This document shows, in pieces, positions 20,357-27,263 of a DNA stretch of 27,263 bases. Each line of letters opens with the position of its first letter. The first letter of the stretch is position 1. The translations under genes and the position numbers were made by a program. Below the pieces are notes generated by a model. The model made no database searches. It was not told the DNA's origin and saw nothing but the letters and a program-made list of their open reading frames with translations. Source of the DNA: Ectocarpus siliculosus (lineage: Eukaryota; Sar; Phaeophyceae; Ectocarpales; Ectocarpaceae); contig FN649758.1 in NCBI GenBank assembly GCA_000310025.1, forward strand, positions 59,479 to 86,741. The letters run 5' to 3'.

Positions 20357-20892
20357 GGGGCGATTGTACGGCTACATTGTACTCTTACAGCAGTAGTGTC
20401 TCGCGATGAAATCCACGCAGAAAGACCTGTCTGTGTCCTCTGCATATGGCAATCGGTATAGAAATAAGAACAAGAACCTCGTTTACCATAGGTGGATACC
20501 TGTTCCAAATAGAACTTGGAAAATAAGAACATGTGCTCGGTTGGAGGCAACCAATAAGCGTCGAGCCTCAAGCTAAATAAGCGGTTCTTAAGTGGTGGCG
20601 CGTTCTGTAATCGCGCCTTGAAATAAGTTTTTTTCTGGTGTCCATCTGTATATATTTTCAAGGTATACCCCCCCTTCTTTGGGGGCAGTTGGCTTGTGAT
20701 CACAAAAGACGTCGGCGTCAGTTGGACCAGCACGGACATTAGAAGGTACTGAGCGGAGACCGGAACGGTTTTTAATGTGAAGACAACAACAAACAACAAA
20801 CAACAACAACAATCGCCAACGAAAGCCTTTACAATCGGGCAGAGAGAGGTCGAAATGATGCTGAGAATCCGGATTTTACATCATCCCAGTTC

Positions 20893-21188
20893 GTTCCATG
20901 GGAACCCATGGTGCGTCCCATGGGTTCCTATGTGACGCACCATGGGCACCCATCGGACGCACCATGGAAGGTCCAATATACGTCCCCATGGGAGGTCCCA
21001 TGGGTACCCACGGATTCCCACCGTCAATCCCATTTGACCCCACGGTGCGCCCGGTTGGATCCTCACCGTTGGTACCCATGCGTGCCCATAGTGATACCCA
21101 TGGGCACCCATGGGTTCCCATGGGCACCCATGGGATTCACCATGGGTACTACCATGGGTGCCCATGGGACGTCCCATGGGTACCATGA
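20893..21188. repeat. CCCATGGG palindrome array (copy B)
   Basis: The same palindromic family as 7870-8085, with spacers GCA, TTC, ACG and TA, ending GTACCATGAGAG. Its middle (GGAAGGTCC to GGTTGGATCC) aligns base for base with copy A, but both flanks contain differently expanded palindromes, so array size changed independently in the two copies. Confidence 0.88.
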
Positions 21189-21189
21189 G

Positions 21190-21700
21190 AGAAATTAAGA
21201 TGATGTTACCAGTATGTCCCCACACACTCCGTTGCCTCTGGCACTCCGATCCTAAATACATACGCGACGACAACGATACTCCGGCACACGTTGTTTCTCC
21301 AAGTGTCGACCAGGTCGGGATCCAGCCACAGCTCTCACCCCAACCTTGTCACCAATAACACTTATGCATATCATCTGCGACATCCACACGTTCGCCTCTT
21401 CGGGCTGATGCTCCGTCGGAACCTAAACACCCTCTTCCTGTTTGGGGTCCCCATCCCTTCCAAGCCCCACATCTACATACAAATCGAAATGTCAGTGTTC
21501 CACAACCAACAAAGGGGGGTGGGTGTAGCAGGATAGGGGGACTACATGTACTGTATATCTGTCTTGAATCCATCCCCAAACCGTGGTTGATTGATCAATC
21601 AAGTTAAATAAGATAATATGTATTGGTGCAGGAATAGACCATAGTTTCGCGAGGTACAAGGGTGCTATGGCGAAGGAATTATTGTAAGGTGTTCCTTGGT
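21190..21700. other. Dispersed repeat fragment, no gene
   Basis: GGGGTCCCCATCCCTTCCAAGCCC near 21442 and CAGTGTTCCACA through ATATCTGTCTTGAATCCA match 3556-3970 and, in part, 18310-18350. The order differs from copy A, where this piece precedes the palindrome array, so the piece is independently mobile or was rearranged. No coding frame. Confidence 0.45.
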
Positions 21701-21703
21701 GTT

Positions 21704-21860
21704 GATCATTTGATGTGAGTATTGGATTTGGTGAAGCCTCCTGTAGTGGCCCATGCTCTCGCCCAAGCCACGTTAATTTGCGAGTCCGCTGATAACCATC
21801 GGCTCAGGCCCACATTGAGTTGAGTCTCACCCAGAACTTGCGTAAATTTTTCCCATCGGC
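21704..21860 (-). mobile_element. Diverged remnant of a related split-direct-repeat retroelement
   Basis: GATCATTTGATGTGAGTATTGGATTTGGTGAAGCCTCCTG near 21704-21742 matches the 74-bp B repeat of the element at 22699 (GATCATTCAATGTAAGTATTGG...GAGGCCTCCTG). The following CTCAGGCCCACATTGAGTTGAG resembles part of the A2 segment. It is an older fragment of the same family, absent from copy A. Confidence 0.5.
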
Positions 21861-21955
21861 TGTCTCCATGTCGTTCCCCCTCACCAATAGACTCTATTTC
21901 CTGTGGGCTTGGCTCCTGCGTCTACCGTGGATATCCATGCTGTGACTATTATACC

Positions 21956-22055
21956 TCCCGAGCAGTTGCAGGACGTTGATACTGAAGTCGTCTCTACCCA
22001 GCGCGCGGTCGCGCAAACATTGTCCTGACGTCGGTTGTAAACGAAAGCCCCGTCT
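21956..22055 (-). CDS. Conserved internal exon, minus strand (copy B), probably decayed
   Basis: Homologue of the 9414-9518 exon in copy A: acceptor TGTACAG/AGACGGGG at 22055, body with RDRALGRDDFSINVLQLLG, and a donor region G/GTATAA shifted by a 1-nt deletion. The exon is 101 nt instead of 105 (a 3-nt in-frame loss plus 1 nt at the end), so splicing here would break frame. The upstream WALTRE exon also has a poor donor (GTTCGA). Function unknown. Confidence 0.4.
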
Positions 22056-22116
22056 CTGTACAATAGTCACCGACCGAATCCCCCCTAGCTCTACTCTACA
22101 TATACCGACGACGGCA

Positions 22117-22698
22117 CCTCGAACCTCCCTTGTCAGCGCCCAGCGACCATTCTGCTGTACATATGTGAAATCGATGTAGCGCAACGGAACGTTGCGCCAA
22201 CGTGACGATTCCGTTGGGCCGCTAGGACACCCTACTGTATATTGGTCACGTACGTACTCTGTAGTCCTCTGTCGTGATCTCAGCATTACGACCTACACTA
22301 CATTATTCTACACTCTGCGACATGATACGTGTCCCCCAGAAAGTGTCTGGAAAACGGGGGTTACGCGTGGTGTGTCTACAGCGTAGCCCCGGTTTTCTCA
22401 TAAAATGATGCATTTTGGTACACTCTGCGGATACAGCAAGACTTGAAGCTTTTCGCGGACGCGTCACTCATCGGTCGACTCATGAAACTGTCAAATCTCC
22501 AACGTTCGTTGCATTTACCTCATGCCCACCTTCCACCACACCGCACAACACTCACCACACCACCGGCTCAGGGCCAAGCCTCTACTGCAACAAAAAGCGG
22601 TAAGGTACATAGGATAGGCGATATGTTCAAGTCTGCTAGCCTTCGAAAGGCCTCGACAGTAGTGCTACAGTAAAGACACGTCTCCGTGGTCGATATTC
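22117..22698. other. Conserved but unassigned end of copy B
   Basis: It matches 9600-10208 closely, including a stretch near 22480-22604 that ends at a good donor (GTAAGG, also GTAAGG at 10112). In the plus-strand frame leading to that donor, the differences between copies are nearly all amino-acid changing, so I do not call an exon there. Confidence 0.35.
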
Positions 22699-22772
22699 CT
22701 GTTGTATTCTTATCCCTTACCCAGATCATTCAATGTAAGTATTGGATTTGGTTGGGTGAGGCCTCCTGCGCC
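22699..22772 (-). repeat. B2 terminal direct repeat
   Basis: 74 bp, identical base for base to 23042-23115. Its outer edge coincides with the end of A/B block homology. Its inner edge runs into a hairpin, CCTCCTGC (22763-22770) pairing with GCAGGAGG (22774-22781). Confidence 0.85.
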
Positions 22773-23041
22773 TGCAGGAGGGCCTCGCCACAAGTAACCC
22801 TTTGGGCTGGGTGTACCCAGGCCCAAAGTGTTTGAATGATCAGCAAGTTCATGAATATAGTAAGCATTGTGTAGGGCGGGTGGGATGGTCTCAAATATAC
22901 CCCTTCTTCTCTGCTCCGGCGTATTTCGGGAGAGAAAAGGGGGACTGAACTAGGTGGGGTCATTTTCCAACATCCTTTCTGGAATATCTGACTCTTCTCG
23001 ATTTCGTTCCGAAATCTAGATGCGTCTCAAATCCGAGATTA
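22773..23041 (-). repeat. A2 segment between the B repeats
   Basis: 269 bp without coding capacity. It contains a stem-loop with CTTTGGGC-TGGGT pairing with ACCCA-g-GCCCAAAG (about 22799-22827). TTGAATGATC near 22832 is the inverse of GATCATTCAA inside B2. By analogy with PAT-type elements it should be repeated as A1 at the 5' end of the element. That end is not in the window. Confidence 0.6.
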
Positions 23042-23115
23042 CTGTTGTATTCTTATCCCTTACCCAGATCATTCAATGTAAGTATTGGATTTGGTTGGGT
23101 GAGGCCTCCTGCGCC
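23042..23115 (-). repeat. B1 direct repeat
   Basis: Exact copy of 22699-22772, 343 bp away, located between the recombinase stop codon (23221) and A2. Perfect identity implies recent integration or ongoing conversion. Confidence 0.85.
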
Positions 23116-23220
23116 GGTCTGTGGTCCCGCCCATTACTTTCTTGTTAATTATCCGATCTGTCACATCTTATTTATTGACCACTCACGCCTCTAAGCTAGG
23201 TCTCGCCCACCCAAACTTTC

Positions 23221-24654
23221 TTATTTTTCGCGGCGAGCACACGCAGAGAAATCGCATGTGAAGTCAGCCGACAACGGCAACGCGTTTGAGTCTGCGTACA
23301 GCTCGCTCCGGATCCTCTTGGAACCCGTTGCCCCCACACTAGTAGTGGCGCCAACATATCGCTTCGCTACACTCTCCGTACGCCACCCGGCAATTTTCAT
23401 GATAGCGTCCATCGCCGTTCCGTCAAGCGACTGCGCTACCGAACCTCCAACGCGGAACGAATGCATAGTGTAGCGGTGCGGCAGTCCCGCCGCTCGCAGA
23501 TGCCCTTGTAGGGCAGCCGTCATCTGAACCGCCGTAAGCGGAGCACAGCCCCGAGTTCCATCCAGCAGAACGATAGGAAACAGATGTCCTTGGGACAAAT
23601 CCCAGCCAATACCCTCCGCCGCACTGATGTAGGCCGTAACATTGCTTACAGCACAAATAGACGGGCAAGCGACGTCCGGACGCACGACCACGGCATCAAC
23701 GGAGTCGCGGAGGGTCTTGCCGAATTGGAAGTTGAAAATCAGACCCTGCCCCGCGGGCAACCGCAGAACTTGCGATCCCATAGTGAAGGAGAGATCATGG
23801 CCTCGCCGCATAGAGGCGAACGCCAGCGAAAACAAAGCGACGTCCCTGGTGAGCTCAATACGTTCCGCCAAAGAGGACGCAGTCTGCGCGCGAGAGCGCA
23901 TGTCCCTCAACAGATCGATGAGGACGTGCGGTAACATAGCCTCTGCCTGGTTGACAGCGACACCCACACGTTTTTGTTCCTCCCCCGTGAAGACGAGGTA
24001 GGAGTCGACGAGAGGACTACAACAGGGGTTGCCCGAGCGCGTGGCAGGGTCCCAGCTGCTGTCTTTTCCCAACTGTTCTTGCATCGCCATCTTCAGCTTG
24101 GACACGATCCCTTTCTGCATGGACGCGGCAGCATACCGCTTAGCACATGGCGAGTTTGGAAGGCAATCGCGGCCGTGAGTCGTACCGACACCAGGGCATG
24201 CCCTGTCGTGCACCCACTTGGTACCACTACCTTGTGTGTCCAAGAAGCAGAGATAGTCAAACACGTCTCGGTCCGACGCCTGCTTCCAACCCCGACGTTG
24301 TTGAGTCGCCGAAAGTATGAAAGCGTCGAACCCGTCCGCTACGGCGCACTTACGCTGTTGAGCACGACGGTTAGACGCGGCCGAGAGGACCTGATCACCC
24401 CGAGCGCGCAGCGCGTCGAAATCGATCAACACCCGAGCCGCTTGGGGGTCACGCGGTACCGGACGCCCGCGGGCAGGCTGAACACCGCAGGACCAACAAT
24501 AGTTGTAATGTCCCACGTTTTCCGTCTGGCACGACGAACACGCGACAAACTGGACACAGCCGCCCGGAGGCAGGGTGGGGGACCTGTGAGACGAAGCCAC
24601 AAGCCATCCACAAGCCAAAGGGAGGGAACTGGGCAAGATGGACGAGAGTCGCAT
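23221..24654 (-). CDS. Tyrosine recombinase of DIRS-like element, 477 aa, with N-terminal zinc ribbon
   Basis: The intact ORF starts at ATG 24654 (an in-frame TAA lies at 24661-24663) and ends at TAA 23221. It would join the circular cDNA into the genome through a covalent tyrosine-DNA intermediate. The catalytic set is visible: R284 in MRRGHDLSF, a candidate K313 in FGKTL, H398 and R401 in HSFRVGG, W424 in AGWRTESVA and nucleophile Y433 in KRYVG. Residues 39-56 form a double CxxC zinc ribbon (ACSSC ... YCWSCG), unusual in front of a YR core. The middle region (WDPATRSGNPCCS, then Y-L...EEQKR) has the SAM-like core-binding role in this family. The first ~30 residues are uncertain because a later start would keep the ribbon. 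Its sequence matches retroelement YRs better than bacterial integrases. Confidence 0.9.
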   Translation of the reverse strand: MRLSSILPSSLPLACGWLVASSHRSPTLPPGGCVQFVACSSCQTENVGHYNYCWSCGVQPARGRPVPRDPQAARVLIDFDALRARGDQVLSAASNRRAQQRKCAVADGFDAFILSATQQRRGWKQASDRDVFDYLCFLDTQGSGTKWVHDRACPGVGTTHGRDCLPNSPCAKRYAAASMQKGIVSKLKMAMQEQLGKDSSWDPATRSGNPCCSPLVDSYLVFTGEEQKRVGVAVNQAEAMLPHVLIDLLRDMRSRAQTASSLAERIELTRDVALFSLAFASMRRGHDLSFTMGSQVLRLPAGQGLIFNFQFGKTLRDSVDAVVVRPDVACPSICAVSNVTAYISAAEGIGWDLSQGHLFPIVLLDGTRGCAPLTAVQMTAALQGHLRAAGLPHRYTMHSFRVGGSVAQSLDGTAMDAIMKIAGWRTESVAKRYVGATTSVGATGSKRIRSELYADSNALPLSADFTCDFSACARREK

Positions 24655-24686
24655 GCTGCATTACAAGGTACCGGTGTCAATCAAAG

Positions 24687-24689
<3 letters not shown>

Positions 24690-24720
<31 letters not shown>
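24690..24720 (-). repeat. 31-nt poly(A) (minus strand) between the two ORFs
   Basis: Thirty-one uninterrupted T on the plus strand, i.e. A on the coding strand, lie 36 nt upstream of the recombinase ATG and 16 nt after the RT/RNase H stop (TAG, 24739-24737). Poly(A) in this position could be an inserted tail, a slippery tract, or an unstructured leader for internal initiation. Its exact length is unreliable in any assembly. Confidence 0.8.
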
Positions 24721-24721
<1 letters not shown>

Positions 24722-24736
24722 AAGAGCGGCGGCCAC

Positions 24737-27028
24737 CTAAGAACAAGAACCAAAATCAACCTCGTAAGCTACCATGGACCACCTCGGGTACTTCCACTCT
24801 TTCAGGGACCCATCTGGGCAGGGCCACTGGAAATATCCCCCCGCATTAGGCGGGGAAATCAGCAAAGACCGTACTGCCGCCTGCTGCACTCGAGGGAACC
24901 AGTAAGACCTAGAACCCGGTACAACAATAACCGCATGCGCGTGGCACTCCGCAAGGTGTTGCACTACTTGGCCCGCCATCACCGGCGGCGGGAAACAATA
25001 ACCGAATGCTCGATCCAGAGAACCTGGGCGCAACGACACGTCTTGGGCGAAAACATCTACACCCGATGAACCCTCGCAATCATAGCGCGAGAAAAACGGC
25101 AGAACAACGTCCGACTCTGGGATACGTTGAGCCGAAGCGTCGGAGGCCATGAGGTCGATAGTAAACGGCCCCATGTCTGCCCAGAGAGCCTGAAAGGCCG
25201 CCGGGTTGAGCCTGATGATGCCCTCACGCGAAGGGCGAGAGATATCATCAGCGACGACATTGGCAGCCGACGGGACCCATTTGAGGGACAGCATAAACTC
25301 ATACTCGACTTGTAGCTCGAACAAACGAACAAGAAGTGCGTGCGTTTCTGGGTCGCGCGCTCGCCCCCTGTTGAAAGATCCACACACCGCGGTGTTGTCG
25401 ACGTCGATGAGCACGTGCGCCCGCTGCAAGGAAGCCGGAAAGCGCGCACAGAGTAGGCGCAACAAGTGGTACAACGCAAACATCTCTTTCTTGTTAATAT
25501 GTTTGTGTAGCCAATCGTCGGGGAACACGCCACCTGCGCGGTATTGAGCTCCCTTAATGTTAATAGCACCACCCCAGCCAAGGGAAGACGCGTCTGATGA
25601 TCCGTCGATTTTGACGATGAGGTGGCTCGCTCGCTGCCACGGCCCTTCGTGTGAAGAAGCCGTCAGCGACAGCCACTTCTGGAATTCTTGCCGTAGATCC
25701 GCGTAAGCATCACGTGTCAGATCGATCTGACGCTGGTTGGTTTTGTCCATCGCGGAAAGGACGGCAAACATGGCATGCGTCCAAAGCGACGCCGGCCGAA
25801 TCGCCACCGTCATGCTCATGCACTTACCCGCAACGCGCTTGCAGCGTTCGGTAGGACACTCCCCCATCGGCCAGAGCTGTCTGCAGTAAGCCATGCAGCT
25901 TGTCCAGCTTCTCTTGCGGGATCCGGAATGTCATCGTCTCCGAATCGCAGATGATGCCGAGGTATTGTAGAGCTTTGACGGGTCGAAGCTCGCACTTCTT
26001 GAGTGACAGGAACTGTCCGCAGAAGAGCGAAGTCAGCATGGCGACGTGAGTCGCTTCCCCGGCTGCCAACCACTGATCCCGCGCCGGCCGACCATATGTG
26101 GCCAGAAAGTTGCTCCGCCAAGAATCATCGAGGTATGCGAGAGAAGGGGCGCCTTTGGAACGCTGAAAGGCCGCCTTCGCTTCGCTGAGAGTATGGTAGA
26201 CGTACGGGGCTGAGGCTAAATCCGAACGGGAGGACGCACCAGCAGTAGTCGACGCCCTTGTAGGATAAGCCGAAGAGAGGCCATGACGATGGCCGCAGAA
26301 GAACATGATGAAACGCTGAGGAGTCGTCGAGTGACGTCATGTAGCATCCCGACGACGCAATGCTAGCCACGCGCGCTACCGTGTCCATGGCGAAAGGTAT
26401 TTTTCGTGTGCAGCTGTTAAGCGGTCGAGCGTCATAAATAAGACGCGGTTTGGACGTCTCCACCGACAAAGCCATGATCATGCGAGGACGCACCGGACCG
26501 GTGGAGCTCTTGACGTCAGCCCACCGGGAAATGCAACCTCGGTCGAGCAAGGATTGCATTTCCGCGTCGACGAAGTTGTCAAATTCCCAGCGGCCAACGG
26601 TGGTTGGAGAAAATGCGCTGCGGGAAATGCTCAACATTGTAGGGGAGAGACGGCGACTCGCCTCGGAATTTGGGAAGCAGAAGGTCATAAAGGTCAACGC
26701 CATCCCGGATGTACGAAGTCAACGTATCTCGTAAGGGATGATCACGGAGAATGCACTCCTCCCAGAACCCAGCATGGGCTCGCACGAATCCTGGGACGAA
26801 ACCCTTGGCATCCCACACGGGAGCCTGCCATGGCAAGCGACGTAATTCCCCTTCCATCGGGTCCCGGGTGACCTCGTCCAAAGTAGGAAACCCGCGAGAG
26901 GCCGTGGGAAAGGCGCCCACTTGCGCCCACTCGGACTCATCTGGCGGCAACAGGGGGGCCGGGGGCATGATCCACTCCACACTTTTGTGGCGGAGGTCAA
27001 GCGTCCGCCGCCCGTTTTCTGCTGCAAC
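24737..27028 (-). pseudogene. Reverse transcriptase-RNase H polyprotein with three frame changes
   Basis: Read on the minus strand. Open frame 27028-26579 carries the pre-RT region (FVRAHAGFWEECIL, DLYDLLLPKFRG), with a likely Met at 26968. After a +1 change near 26583-26600 come the RT fingers and motif A (SLDDSSAFHHV) and motif B (LPFGFSLSP). After a +1 change in the C4 run at 26206-26209 come motif C (LAYLDDS) and ALQYLG. After a +1 change near 25836-25841 the frame 25838-24737 holds the connection (RVAGKCMSM), then RNase H with its acidic residues (KIDGSSDAS, NKKEMFALY, LIDVDNTAV, VADDISR), and the conserved post-RNase H domain (DLMASDASAQR, FGYCFPPPV, VIVVPGS, YWFPRV). Motifs continue exactly across each break, so the breaks are recent or technical. 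No aspartic protease or integrase is present, as expected for DIRS. Confidence 0.85.
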
Positions 27029-27263
27029 CTACCCGTGAGTCAAGCGTAAAGAACAGTTCAGAGTGGGGCGACCCAGACAACGATTTCGAATTTCGAACCA
27101 AACCAGGAAGTGTCTATGAAAGCATTGGGCATGCGACAAGACAAAGGGGCGGTGGAGGGGCGTCGGGAATACAGAGATCAAGATCCCCCCCCCCCCCTCC
27201 CCTGCTCTTTTTTTTTTTTTTTTTTTTTTTTTTGAAACAGAAACCTGGGCCCCGCAAAAATCG
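27029..27263 (-). other. Upstream part of the retrotransposon; no gene resolved
   Basis: An in-frame TAG at 27029-27031 limits the RT frame. Beyond it lie a repeated TTCGAA motif (27085-27097), a C12 run (27186-27197) and a T26 run (27208-27233, poly(A) on the coding strand). No gag frame is identifiable in these 235 bases. The homopolymers may mark assembly trouble at the contig edge. Confidence 0.4.

Larger units (their letters stand above)
18381..20607. mobile_element. TA-flanked TIR transposon, non-autonomous (Tc1/mariner-type ends)
   Basis: The left end at 18381 reads CAGAACGCGCCACCAC then ATAAGAAC. The right end at 20607 is its reverse complement with one mismatch in 24 bp. Both ends are flanked by TA (18379-18380 and 20608-20609), the target duplication of Tc1/mariner elements. 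The TAAGAAC motif recurs many times near the ends (for example near 18397, 18412, 18446, 18457, 18529, 18563, and 20464, 20521), resembling subterminal transposase-binding repeats. A longer block GAACTTGG...ATAAGAACAT is present directly at both ends. No transposase frame is visible. The interior is decayed LINE sequence, so it is non-autonomous. Confidence 0.75.
14870..22698. repeat. Segmental repeat, copy B
   Basis: Copy B is collinear with copy A. It starts at or before 14870 (the distorted bases 1-270 match 14870-15025) and runs, with a gap and an insertion, to 22698, where homology with A (about 10208) stops at the edge of the retrotransposon. Relative to A it lacks about 4 kb and the decamer minisatellite. 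It has gained the 18067-18205 foldback, the 18381-20607 transposon and a retroelement fragment near 21700. Together with A this looks like a tandem duplication with a 14.75-kb period that would also include the Zn2Cys6 locus. Confidence 0.75.
22699..27263 (-). mobile_element. DIRS/PAT-like tyrosine-recombinase retrotransposon (5' end outside window)
   Basis: On the minus strand the order is reverse transcriptase, RNase H, a conserved post-RNase H domain, tyrosine recombinase, then a 74-bp direct repeat on either side of 269 bp. This is the DIRS superfamily with the A1-ORFs-B1-A2-B2 ends of PAT/Ngaro-type elements, which integrate as circles through the recombinase and make no target-site duplication. 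The outer edge is fixed because homology of copy B with copy A ends at 22698. A gag-like ORF and the A1 repeat should lie beyond 27263. The recombinase is intact but the polymerase ORF has three frame changes, so the copy is recent but may be defective (or the changes may be sequencing errors). Confidence 0.85.

Noticed and set aside
22480-22604. Plus-strand exon ending at GTAAGG, present in both duplicates
   Set aside because: In that frame almost all differences between copies change the amino acid, and an upstream 4-nt indel breaks the frame.
25815-25840. Perfect donor-like GGTAAGT on the minus strand within the polymerase ORF
   Set aside because: The conserved protein (RVAGKCMSM) reads straight through it, so it is not an intron start here.

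Overview
This window is eukaryotic and repeat-rich. The evidence is split genes with GT-AG introns (acceptors usually ending TACAG, TGCAG or GGCAG), microsatellites, nested transposable elements and no prokaryotic gene packing. A Zn(II)2Cys6 binuclear-cluster DNA-binding domain interrupted by an 847-bp intron, together with a DIRS-superfamily tyrosine-recombinase retrotransposon, would fit a stramenopile such as a brown alga. A fungus is less likely given the intron sizes. I cannot fix the taxon from sequence alone.

Layout: (1) Bases 1-10208 are copy A of a large segmental repeat. Its first ~270 bases look like badly base-called homopolymer sequence that still aligns with copy B. Copy A holds a conserved two-exon 3' gene end (+, 2397-3020), a conserved exon pair (-, 9414-9635), a CCGCA satellite, an AG microsatellite, and CCCATGGG and TCTCATGGGT arrays. 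(2) 10209-~14870 holds a Zn2Cys6 transcription-factor-like gene (+). Exon 1 is 10743-10847 and exon 2 is 11695-11934. The tail of exon 2 and the following intron are then repeated in tandem every 369 bp, giving four further 105-bp phase-0 exon cassettes. One has an in-frame stop, one is destroyed by an inverted-repeat insertion, and two are open. (3) ~14870-22698 is copy B of the large repeat, collinear with A but lacking about 4-7.7 kb of it. It carries a 2.2-kb TA-flanked inverted-repeat transposon (18381-20607) that contains two tandem, decayed LINE 3' ends. (4) From 22699 to the window end lies a minus-strand DIRS/PAT-like retrotransposon: reverse transcriptase-RNase H (broken by three frame changes), a 31-nt poly(A) spacer, an intact 477-codon tyrosine recombinase with an N-terminal zinc ribbon, and a B1-A2-B2 split direct repeat at its 3' end.

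The A/B duplication works as an internal control. It shows which short exons keep their reading frame, dates the small inverted-repeat insertions as happening after the duplication, and places the retrotransposon's 3' boundary at 22698/22699. The most unusual structure is the tandem array of in-frame exon cassettes in the Zn2Cys6 gene. The most testable prediction is that the missing A1 repeat, and then sequence homologous to 10209 onward, should lie just beyond 27263.
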